Below, piece by piece: positions 1 to 6,193 of a stretch of 9,073 bases of DNA. The notes beneath the pieces are model-generated. The model was not told the origin of the DNA. It saw only the letters and a list, made by a program, of their open reading frames with translations, and ran no database searches. Every line of letters starts with the position of its first letter. Positions within the stretch are counted from its first letter, which is position 1. The DNA comes from Betaproteobacteria bacterium (GTDB lineage: Bacteria > Pseudomonadota > Gammaproteobacteria > Burkholderiales > SG8-39): assembly GCA_027317055.1 (NCBI GenBank), contig DAHVFK010000110.1, positions 1 through 9,073 of the forward strand, given 5' to 3'. The position numbers were made by a program, and so were the translations under genes.

Positions 1-1
1 G

Positions 2-898
2 GACGGGCCGCTGGCCGGCTTCAGCATGAGCGAGAAGGACCGCTACGAGCTGAAGATCGCCGGCCTGTTGCACGATTGCGGCAAGGTGACCACCCCGGTG
101 CACGTGGTCGACAAGGCGACCAAGCTGGAGACGATATTCGATCGCATCCATCTGGTCGAGACGCGCTTCGAGGTGCTCAAGCGCGACGCCGAGATCGCGC
201 GCTTGAAAACGCAGGCGGAGCTGACGGCACGCTCGGCGCCGCGGGTCGAGTTCGAGGCGGGCGAGGCTCGCCACCGCGACCGCGTGCGCCAGCTCAACGA
301 GGACCGCTCCTTTCTGCGTGCGTGCAACATCGGCGGCGAAGCCATGCGCGAGGAGGACATCGAGCACGTGCGCAGGATCGCGCGCTACCGCTGGACCGAC
401 AGCGCCGGCCACGAGGCGAACTTCCTGACCGAGGACGAGCTGAAGAACCTGACCATCCGTTCGGGTACGCTCACCGCCGAGGAGCGCCAGGTGATCAATC
501 ACCACATCGTGGCGACGATCAGGATGCTCGAGTCGCTGCCCTGGCCGAAGCACCTCAAGAACGTTCCGGAATATGCCGGCGGGCACCACGAGCGCATGGA
601 CGGCAAAGGCTACCCCAAGGGCCTGACGCGCGATCAGATGTCGATCCAGGCGCGCGTGATGGGCATCGCCGACATTTTCGAGGCCCTGACCGCCAAGGAC
701 CGCCCCTACAAGCGGGGCAAGACGCTGTCGGAGTCGCTCGAGATCCTGGGCCGCTTCAAGCTGGGCGGCCACGTCGACCCCGATCTGTTCGACATCTTCG
801 TGCGCAACAAGGTCTATCAGCGCTATGCCGAGATATTCCTCGACAAGGAGCAGATAGACGAGGTGGATGAATCGCGCATCCCCGGCTACCAGACCTAG
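2..898 (+). CDS. HD-GYP domain c-di-GMP phosphodiesterase, 3' part (5' end outside window)
   Basis: This is the C-terminal part of an HD-GYP phosphohydrolase, a family that hydrolyses cyclic di-GMP. The reading frame is open to the left edge. The first ATG (base 26) lies directly in front of the catalytic helix, so the true start and any sensor or receiver domain are probably upstream. Counting from that ATG, the HD motif is HDCGK at residues 16-20, with H159/H160 following. The signature HHERMDGKGYP is at 187-197 and a further metal-ligand-type Asp is at 216 in GIADIFEALT, followed by the usual RPYK. The metal-binding set looks intact, so activity is expected. Roughly 140 residues separate HD from the second His motif, more than in compact HD-GYP domains. 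The insert is charged and helical, possibly coiled coil (about 43-100). The neighbouring pilA suggests, but does not prove, a role in surface motility control. Confidence 0.9.
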   Translation, partial: DGPLAGFSMSEKDRYELKIAGLLHDCGKVTTPVHVVDKATKLETIFDRIHLVETRFEVLKRDAEIARLKTQAELTARSAPRVEFEAGEARHRDRVRQLNEDRSFLRACNIGGEAMREEDIEHVRRIARYRWTDSAGHEANFLTEDELKNLTIRSGTLTAEERQVINHHIVATIRMLESLPWPKHLKNVPEYAGGHHERMDGKGYPKGLTRDQMSIQARVMGIADIFEALTAKDRPYKRGKTLSESLEILGRFKLGGHVDPDLFDIFVRNKVYQRYAEIFLDKEQIDEVDESRIPGYQT

Positions 899-951
899 GT
901 TGCGCTCGCGGGTGACCGAAATTGGCAGTCGCGGACGGAAATGAGCAGCGG

Positions 952-974
952 CGAATCGCGCGTCGGACGATTCG
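952..974. repeat. 7-bp inverted repeat upstream of the pilA promoter
   Basis: CGAATCG (952-958) and CGATTCG (968-974) are perfect inverted arms around a 9-base spacer. There is no T-tract, so it is not a standard intrinsic terminator for the HD-GYP gene. It lies about 70-90 bases upstream of the sigma-54 promoter, where an activator such as PilR would bind. A regulator site or a weak transcript-end hairpin are both possible. A 7-bp dyad can also occur by chance. Confidence 0.3.
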
Positions 975-1041
975 ATAGATCAAATCGCGCCCTAACGTGA
1001 CTTATTCCGCCTTTTCGGGTCGTTCCCGGACACCTGGCGGC

Positions 1042-1057
1042 TGGCACGGCGATTGCT
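1042..1057 (+). promoter_or_regulatory. Sigma-54 (RpoN) -24/-12 promoter of pilA
   Basis: The sequence TGGCAC-N5-TTGCT matches the sigma-54 consensus TGGCAC-N5-TTGCW at every fixed position. The GG (1043-1044) and GC (1055-1056) dinucleotides are exactly 12 bases apart. It predicts a start of transcription near base 1067-1068 and a leader of about 53 bases before the pilA ATG. Major pilin genes in Pseudomonas and many other proteobacteria are known to use RpoN with the PilS/PilR two-component system. By inference this gene is too, although pilS and pilR are not in the window. I could not identify a convincing PilR or IHF site by eye in 899-1041. Confidence 0.85.
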
Positions 1058-1071
1058 CCTACAGGTACAGG

Positions 1072-1088
1072 CCAGGCATCGATGCTGG
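1072..1088 (+). repeat. Imperfect dyad in the pilA leader
   Basis: GCATCGATGC (1076-1085) is a perfect 10-base palindrome. It is extended by CCA (1072-1074) and TGG (1086-1088), with one bulged G at 1075. In RNA it could fold as a 6-bp stem with a UCGA loop just after the predicted transcription start. It overlaps an upstream in-frame ATG at 1082. It may be a 5' stabilising hairpin or an operator, or it may have no function. Confidence 0.3.
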
Positions 1089-1108
1089 TCAAAATTTTCC
1101 AACGGGAC

Positions 1109-1114
1109 AAGGGG
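1109..1114 (+). promoter_or_regulatory. Ribosome binding site deciding the pilA start
   Basis: AAGGGG sits 6 bases before the ATG at 1121. The alternative in-frame ATG at 1082 has no comparable site, would sit in the leader dyad, and would give an abnormally long 20-residue pilin leader. The site therefore supports the 1121 start. Confidence 0.75.
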
Positions 1115-1120
1115 TATCGT

Positions 1121-1615
1121 ATGAAACGGCTACAAAAAGGCTTTACGTTGATCGAACTGATGATCGTGGTTGCGATCATCGGTATCCTGGCTGCGGTGGC
1201 TCTGCCGGCGTACCAGGACTACACCATCCGGGCGAAGATGTCCGAGGTGATTCTCGGCATGAGCGCGTGCCGCACGTCGATCACCGAGGTCTACCAGTCC
1301 GGTCCGACGAATGCGCCTGGCGCCGACGGCTGGGGCTGCGAAAAGACCACCGCCTCGGAGCAGACGAAATACGTCAACGCCATCCACACCGACGCCAACG
1401 GCATGGTGACGGCCACCGTGCAGGGCATCAGCAGCGTGGTCAACGGCTCGGTCGTGACGCTGGTTCCGCTGTCGAATTCGTCGACCGCGGCGGTGTTCAC
1501 GGCGGGTTCGAGCGCGTCGCTGTACGGCTGGAGCTGCGGCGGAACGTCCGCCAACACTCCTGCGGGCCGCACCACGGTTCCGAGCAAGTATCTGCCGGGT
1601 TCGTGCCGCGGCTAA
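1121..1615 (+). CDS. pilA: Type IVa major pilin (prepilin)
   Basis: This encodes the major subunit of a type IV pilus, the retractable fibre for twitching, adhesion and DNA uptake. The 164-residue prepilin has a 7-residue basic leader ending in Gly7. Prepilin peptidase should cut before Phe8, giving the mature N-terminus FTLIELMIVV with the essential Glu5 (E12 of the precursor). Residues 8-36 form the conserved hydrophobic helix that anchors and packs the pilin. Cys50/Cys73 probably pair in the alpha-beta region, and Cys139/Cys162 form the classical C-terminal D-loop disulphide. The protein ends two residues after Cys162 with Arg-Gly, so it lacks the terminal Ser used by PilO/TfpO-type enzymes. 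Residues 118-152 are very rich in Ser/Thr (14 of 35). The gene stands alone between a sigma-54 promoter and a strong terminator. The family call is very secure. Major rather than minor pilin is inferred from length, promoter and terminator. Confidence 0.95.
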   Translation: MKRLQKGFTLIELMIVVAIIGILAAVALPAYQDYTIRAKMSEVILGMSACRTSITEVYQSGPTNAPGADGWGCEKTTASEQTKYVNAIHTDANGMVTATVQGISSVVNGSVVTLVPLSNSSTAAVFTAGSSASLYGWSCGGTSANTPAGRTTVPSKYLPGSCRG

Positions 1616-1638
1616 TTATCGAGTCCTAGCTTCAACTC

Positions 1639-1670
1639 AAAAAGGTACCCTTCGGGGTACCTTTTTTTTT
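1639..1670 (+). terminator. Strong intrinsic terminator after pilA
   Basis: A perfect 12-bp stem pairs 1639-1650 with 1655-1666. It is closed by a C(UUCG)G tetraloop (loop 1651-1654), an exceptionally stable RNA loop. A run of nine T ends it (1662-1670). The A-run on the left arm could also make it work in the opposite direction. It starts 23 bases after the pilA stop, which suits a very highly expressed single-gene transcript. Confidence 0.95.
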
Positions 1671-1690
1671 GATAGGCGCCGGACAGCCGG

Positions 1691-2839
1691 ATGACAGAGC
1701 TGACAATCCTGATGCCCTGCCTCGACGAGGCGGCAACCGTCGGCAGCTGCATCGCCAAGGCACGCGAGTTTCTCGAGCATGCGGGCATTTCGGGCGAGGT
1801 GCTGGTGGCCGACAACGGCTCCCAGGACGGCTCGCGGGAACTGGCGCGCATGGCGGGCGCACGGGTCGTCGAAGTGCCCGAGCGCGGCTACGGCGCCGCG
1901 CTCGCCGCGGGGATCGCCGCCGCGAGCGGCCGCTACGTCATCATGGGCGACGCGGACGACAGCTACGATTTTTCGCGCCTGGAGGGCTTCGTGGAGAAGC
2001 TGCGCGAAGGCTACCCGCTGGTGATGGGCAACCGCTTCAAGGGCGGCATCCGAAAAGGGGCGATGCCGTGGCTGCACCGCTACTTCGGCAACCCGGTGCT
2101 CAGTTTCATCGGGCGCCTGCTGTTCCGCGCCAAGGTGGGCGATTTCCATTGCGGGCTGCGCGGCTTCGACCGCGAGGCGGTGCGCGGCCTCGAGCTGACG
2201 ACCCCCGGGATGGAGTTCGCGAGCGAGCTGGTGGTCAAGGCGTCGCTCGCCGGATGGCGCATCGCCGAGGTCCCGACCACGCTGCACCCGGACGGGCGCG
2301 GACGCCCGCCGCACCTGCGCAGCTGGCGCGACGGATGGCGCCACCTTCGATTCCTGCTCCTGTTCAGCCCGCGCTGGCTGTTCCTGTATCCGGGGCTTGC
2401 CCTGCTGGTGCTCGGTATCGCGCTCACCGCGGCGCTGTACGTCGCTCCGCTGCACGTGGGCCGCGCGGGGCTGGACATACACAGCATGCTCTACGCCTCG
2501 GCCGCCGCGATTCTCGGATTGCAGCTGTGTTTGTTCGCGCTTTTCGCGCGCGTTTCGGCGCAGAACGCCGGGCTGCTGCCGCGCCGGCCCGCGCTCGAGG
2601 CGTTCCTGCGCGCCGCGTCCCTGGAGCGCGGGCTCCTGGTCGGGCTTGCGGCCGCGGCAGGCGGCTTCATCTGGAGCGCCGTGACATTCTGGCATTGGCG
2701 CGAGGTGGGGTTCGGCGCGCTCGATCCGCGCGTCGTGATGCGCGACACCATTCCTGCATCCGCGCTCATGATCGGCGGCATGGAAGTGATGCTCGCTTCT
2801 TTTCTGCTGAGCATATTGAGGCTTGGGGAAGGCAGGTGA
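1691..2839 (+). CDS. Family 2 glycosyltransferase with C-terminal membrane domain (dolichyl/polyprenyl-phosphate glucose synthase-like)
   Basis: This 382-residue protein is predicted to transfer a sugar from a nucleotide donor to polyprenyl phosphate at the cytoplasmic face of the inner membrane. The GT-A domain (about 1-215) starts with TILMPCLDEA, carries DNGSQDGS at 41-48 and the metal/nucleotide motif DADD at 87-90. It also has the downstream signatures HCGLRGFD (153-160) and GMEFASE (173-179), seen in the dolichol-P-glucose/mannose synthase-like group. Four hydrophobic segments follow (about 231-252, 266-288, 316-336, 354-376). The ATG at 1691 is chosen because the GT2 fold begins at residue 4. 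Its Shine-Dalgarno is poor, and it lies only 20 bases past the pilA terminator. The stop overlaps the next start (GTGA), so it is probably coupled to the YfhO-type gene. The sugar cannot be read from the sequence. Confidence 0.9.
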   Translation: MTELTILMPCLDEAATVGSCIAKAREFLEHAGISGEVLVADNGSQDGSRELARMAGARVVEVPERGYGAALAAGIAAASGRYVIMGDADDSYDFSRLEGFVEKLREGYPLVMGNRFKGGIRKGAMPWLHRYFGNPVLSFIGRLLFRAKVGDFHCGLRGFDREAVRGLELTTPGMEFASELVVKASLAGWRIAEVPTTLHPDGRGRPPHLRSWRDGWRHLRFLLLFSPRWLFLYPGLALLVLGIALTAALYVAPLHVGRAGLDIHSMLYASAAAILGLQLCLFALFARVSAQNAGLLPRRPALEAFLRAASLERGLLVGLAAAAGGFIWSAVTFWHWREVGFGALDPRVVMRDTIPASALMIGGMEVMLASFLLSILRLGEGR

Positions 2840-5109
2840 CTGCGCGGCGAAACGCGCTTGTCGGCCTCGCCCTGCTGGTGTTCGCGATGTTCGTCGATAC
2901 GCTCGTCGTGCCCGGTCCTCGAGTTCTGGGTCTCGCGGCCGGAGACATCACTCAGCAATTCCTTCCTTGGCGGAAATTCGGGTTTGGCGAGCTCGCCAAG
3001 GGCAACCTCGCGCTCTGGAATCCCCATATTTTCGCCGGCGCGCCCTTTTTCGGGGGCATGCAATCGGCCCTGCTCTATCCGCCGAACTGGCTGTTTCTCG
3101 TCCTGCCGTTGCCGCTTGCGGTCAACTGGAGCATCGCCCTGAACCTGTGGCTGTTGGGGGCCCTGACGTATCTGTGGGCGTCGCGCCGCGGACTGCACCC
3201 CTTTGCCGCGTTCGTTTCCGGCGCGCTGGCAATGTTCAGCGCGCCGTCGTTCCTGCACGTGATGGCAGGACACCTTACGAACCTGTCGTCGATGGCATGG
3301 ATTCCGCTGCAGTTTCTCGCCATCGACGAGTGGTTCGCCCGCCGCAAGCCGGCCTGGTGCCTGGTCGGCATGTTTGCGATCGCGATGGAGATCCTCGGCG
3401 GCCATCCGCAGTACGTGTATTTCGCCGGAATCGCGACCGGACTGTACGCCTTGATACGCCTGGCGGAACCGCAGCGCAACCGCCTGTCGGCGCTGGCCGG
3501 CGTTCTCAGCATTCCCGCGGGCGCGGCCCTGCTGGCCGCCGTGCAGTTGCTTGCCGGCGTCCAGGCGGTGGAGGAGACGGTGCGCGCCTTGCCCTTGCCG
3601 GTCTGGTTCGCAGGCTCGGTCAGCTTTCCTCCGGAGAACCTGCTGACGCTCGTCTCCCCTGCGTTCTTCGGCGACTACACGGTCCATCCCTACTGGGGCC
3701 GATGGTACTTCTGGGAAACCTGCGCCTTCATCGGAATGATCGGTCTCGCGCTTGCGTGCTACGGGGTGTCGGCCGCGGGCGTCGCGGGGAAGCGGGCGAT
3801 CCTGGTTACGCTGGCCGCCACCATCATCCTGGCGTTCGGCGAATACACTCCGCTGTTCCCGGTCCTGTACCACTGGATCCCGCTCTACGACAGGTTTCGC
3901 GGCTCGGCAAAATTCATGTTTGTCGCGGCCCTTTTCCTCTGCCTCTTCGCTGGCTACGGGCTGGACAAGACGCTGCGCGAGCGTGCCGTCGCGCGACGCG
4001 CGCTCGTGATCGCCGCGGCGGCGGCGATCGTGCTGATCGGCGGCGGTAGCGCGCTGTTGCTCCTGGACGGAAGCTCGGTCTTGAAGGCGATGTATGCGAC
4101 CGGCCAGACCTACATCGACGGGGCGACCTACGTCAACCCGACCTTCATCGCCGCGAGCCGGTCCTTCGCGGCGCTCGGGCTGATGGTCGCCGGCGCAACG
4201 CTGGCCGTAGGCATCGTGGCCGCGTTGCGGGTGCGCCACGACAAGCGCGCGGTGTTCGTCCTGGGGGCGCTCGCGATTGCCGAGGTATTTGCCTTCGCGC
4301 GAATAGAAAGGCCGACGTTCGACAGCGCGCAATCGGTGATACCCAGCCTGCGCGAGTATTTTGCCGCGCGGCCGGGCGACTACCGAACCCTGAATCTGTG
4401 GAAGCCCAACAGCGCCATGGAAATGGGCACATTCGACGCCTGGGGATACGATCCGGGAGTCACGCGCCGCTATGCCGAGCTGATCGCGTGGAGCCAGGGC
4501 GAAGATCCTCACAAGGCGACGCAGTACATGACGTTTCACAGCTTCCCTCCGCTCCTCGCGATGCTGCGCGTGAAATACGTCATCGCGCTTCGGGATCAGG
4601 CGGTGCGCATATTTCCCGCGGACAGGGCGCCGTTGGGGCGACTTGAGCTCGTGGGCTCGTACCGGGTCCTCCGGCAGCGGGATGCGATACTCGGCGCCAT
4701 GGCTGCCCCGTCATTCGACCCTGGCAGGGAGGCTATCCTGGAGCGGCAGCCCGATCCGGCGCCGGTCGCAGGTGAGACACGGGGCCGGGCCAGGATCGTT
4801 CGCGAATCGACCGATTTCATCGATATCGAGGCCGACGTGTCTATTCCTTCGCTATTGGTGGTGACTGACGCCTGGGCCGACGGCTGGCGCGCCGTCTCCC
4901 TCGCCGGCAGCAGTCAATCGAGCTACCGGCTCATGCCCGCGGACTACGCCTTGCGGGCGGTGGCGCTCGGACGCGGTCATCACAGGCTCAGGATCGAATA
5001 CGCTCCTACGCTGTTCTATGTCGGGGTATTCCTGTCGTCGTTGGCCTGGCCGTCATGGCTTCTCACTCTGTGGTTTTGGCGTCGGAGGGAGAAGCGCGCC
5101 CATGCCTGA
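2836..5109 (+). CDS. YfhO-family GT-C membrane glycosyltransferase
   Basis: This is a 757-residue multi-pass membrane protein of the YfhO family. These GT-C-fold enzymes are thought to transfer sugar from a polyprenyl-phosphate carrier to an extracytoplasmic acceptor. In Bacillus subtilis, YfhO works with the GT2 CsbB in lipoteichoic acid glycosylation. Family marks are GDITQQFLPW (36-45, candidate catalytic Asp37 in the first loop), WNPHIFAGAPFFGGMQSALLYPPN (start 61), and GGHPQYVYF (188-196). There are roughly a dozen hydrophobic segments up to about residue 488. The periplasmic C-terminal domain (about 500-725) shows the family pattern VVTDAWADGW (675-684) then ADYALRAVALGRGHH (702-716). 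A last membrane helix (about 728-748) and a basic tail close the protein. The start is GTG at 2836, overlapping the previous stop as GTGA, with GGGGAAGG at 2825-2832. No Met codon gives a better start. The acceptor is unknown, and lipoteichoic acid is not expected in a Gram-negative. Confidence 0.88.
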   Translation: MTARRNALVGLALLVFAMFVDTLVVPGPRVLGLAAGDITQQFLPWRKFGFGELAKGNLALWNPHIFAGAPFFGGMQSALLYPPNWLFLVLPLPLAVNWSIALNLWLLGALTYLWASRRGLHPFAAFVSGALAMFSAPSFLHVMAGHLTNLSSMAWIPLQFLAIDEWFARRKPAWCLVGMFAIAMEILGGHPQYVYFAGIATGLYALIRLAEPQRNRLSALAGVLSIPAGAALLAAVQLLAGVQAVEETVRALPLPVWFAGSVSFPPENLLTLVSPAFFGDYTVHPYWGRWYFWETCAFIGMIGLALACYGVSAAGVAGKRAILVTLAATIILAFGEYTPLFPVLYHWIPLYDRFRGSAKFMFVAALFLCLFAGYGLDKTLRERAVARRALVIAAAAAIVLIGGGSALLLLDGSSVLKAMYATGQTYIDGATYVNPTFIAASRSFAALGLMVAGATLAVGIVAALRVRHDKRAVFVLGALAIAEVFAFARIERPTFDSAQSVIPSLREYFAARPGDYRTLNLWKPNSAMEMGTFDAWGYDPGVTRRYAELIAWSQGEDPHKATQYMTFHSFPPLLAMLRVKYVIALRDQAVRIFPADRAPLGRLELVGSYRVLRQRDAILGAMAAPSFDPGREAILERQPDPAPVAGETRGRARIVRESTDFIDIEADVSIPSLLVVTDAWADGWRAVSLAGSSQSSYRLMPADYALRAVALGRGHHRLRIEYAPTLFYVGVFLSSLAWPSWLLTLWFWRRREKRAHA
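5084..5089 (+). promoter_or_regulatory. Ribosome binding site for the GT2-GtrA gene
   Basis: GGAGGG lies 12 bases before the ATG at 5102, inside the 3' end of the YfhO-type gene. The spacing is slightly long. It still supports 5102 over the upstream in-frame ATG at 5018, which would add 28 residues without GT2 character. Confidence 0.6.
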
Positions 5110-6193
5110 GCTTTCGGTAGTCGTGCCGGCGTATCGCGAGCGGGAAAACATCCCTCTGCTGCTCGACGCGCTCGAGCAGGCGCTGGTGGGGCTCGACTGG
5201 GAAGCGATCGTGGTGGCGGACTCCGCCGACGACGGCACCGAGGAAGTGGTGCGCGAGCACGCCCAGCGAGACAGGCGGGTACGCATCATCCAGCGCATCG
5301 GCCGGCGCGGGCTCGCCTCGGCCTGCATCGAGGGCATGCTCTCGAGCTCGGCGCCGTACCTTGCCGTGATGGACGCGGACCTGCAGCACGACGAAACGCT
5401 CCTGCCGAAGCTCCTCGACGAGGCCAAGCGCGGCGGCGCGGACGTCGTGGTGGCGAGCCGGTACATGGAAGGCGGCAGCACCGGCGAGCTGGCCGCCGAG
5501 CGGGTGCGCGTCAGCCGCCTGGCCAGCGCTCTGAGCTCGGTGCTGTGCAAGGGGCTGACGGACCCGATGAGCGGCTTCTTCGTGGTGCGCAGAACCTTCC
5601 TCGAGCGCGTGGTGCGCAAGCTCTACGGCCGCGGCTTCAAGATCCTGCTCGACATGATCGCCGCCGCGCGCGGACAGGTGAAGCTCGCCGAGCTGCCTTA
5701 CCGGATGCGCAGCCGCGAGCGCGGCGAAAGCAAGCTCGGCGTCAGGGTGATCGCCGAGTTTTTCATGCTGATCCTCTACCACCTCACCGGCCGCCTGCTG
5801 CCGGCGCGCTTCTTCCTGTTCGGCCTGGTCGGGGTGACCGGGGTCGTGGTGCAGCTCGGAGTGCTATCTTTGGCCTTCGGCGCTTCGGCGCAGTTCCTGT
5901 ACAGTCAGATCGTGGCGACCTGGGTGGCAATGACGAGCAATTTCTTCCTCAACAACATCTTCACCTACGGCGACCAGCGGCTGCGCGGAGCGCGAATGTG
6001 GCGCGGCCTGATCAGCTTCTACATGGCGTGCGGCATCGGGGCGTTCATCAACATCGCGCTGGCCGAGTGGCTGTTCATCAAGACCGTGCCGTATTGGGCC
6101 GCAGGGCTGACCGGTGCGCTGGTCGCCTCGCTGTGGAACTTCTTCACTACGGCGTCGTTCACCTGGGGCGGCTCGGGCGCCCGCAAGCGATGA
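5102..6193 (+). CDS. GT2-GtrA fusion: polyprenyl-phosphate mannose/glucose synthase joined to a flippase-like domain
   Basis: This 363-residue two-domain protein probably makes and helps translocate a polyprenyl-phosphate sugar. The GT2 domain (about 1-230) is of the DPM1 type. It has VVVPAYRERENI from residue 6, the donor-site Asp40 in ADSADDGT, DADLQHD at 91-97, DPMSGFF at 154-160 and RERGESKLG at 205-213. The GtrA domain (about 236-355) has four membrane helices, beginning RFFLFGLVGVTG and including SNFFLNNIFTYG (279-290) and a closing WNFFTTASFTW (345-355). GtrA proteins are implicated in flipping undecaprenyl-phosphate sugars. The start at 5102 overlaps the previous stop by 8 bases, and the stop overlaps the next start as ATGA. 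DPM1-like signatures favour mannose, but glucose or another hexose cannot be excluded. This is the only flippase-like domain in the window, so it may serve all the GT-C partners. Confidence 0.92.
   Translation: MPELSVVVPAYRERENIPLLLDALEQALVGLDWEAIVVADSADDGTEEVVREHAQRDRRVRIIQRIGRRGLASACIEGMLSSSAPYLAVMDADLQHDETLLPKLLDEAKRGGADVVVASRYMEGGSTGELAAERVRVSRLASALSSVLCKGLTDPMSGFFVVRRTFLERVVRKLYGRGFKILLDMIAAARGQVKLAELPYRMRSRERGESKLGVRVIAEFFMLILYHLTGRLLPARFFLFGLVGVTGVVVQLGVLSLAFGASAQFLYSQIVATWVAMTSNFFLNNIFTYGDQRLRGARMWRGLISFYMACGIGAFINIALAEWLFIKTVPYWAAGLTGALVASLWNFFTTASFTWGGSGARKR

Noticed and set aside
976..990. Possible IHF site near GATCAAAT upstream of the sigma-54 promoter
   Set aside because: It carries only the left half of the consensus. 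The TTR part is missing, so it was not annotated.
997..1629. + strand open frame overlapping the promoter and pilA
   Set aside because: It is out of frame with the unmistakable pilin sequence and has no domain character.
1612..1640. AT-rich TAATTAT near the pilA stop as a -10 element for the glycosylation operon
   Set aside because: No -35-like hexamer at suitable spacing was found, and transcription from it would have to pass through the terminator.
1669..2835. Open + strand frame that runs without stop into the YfhO-type gene, as if encoding a 1146-residue fusion
   Set aside because: The part before 2836 is Arg/Ala/Pro-rich and unrelated to any family. It overlaps the well-defined GT2 gene in another frame. 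The real protein starts at GTG 2836 with a good ribosome site.
2491..4539. Long antisense open frame (682 codons)
   Set aside because: Its composition is the typical Arg/Gln/His-rich shadow of a GC-rich gene, with no recognisable domain. The + strand YfhO gene has clear family motifs throughout.
5063..5782. Antisense open frame of 239 codons opposite the GT2-GtrA gene
   Set aside because: It is His/Ala-rich shadow sequence lying entirely across a gene with conserved catalytic motifs.
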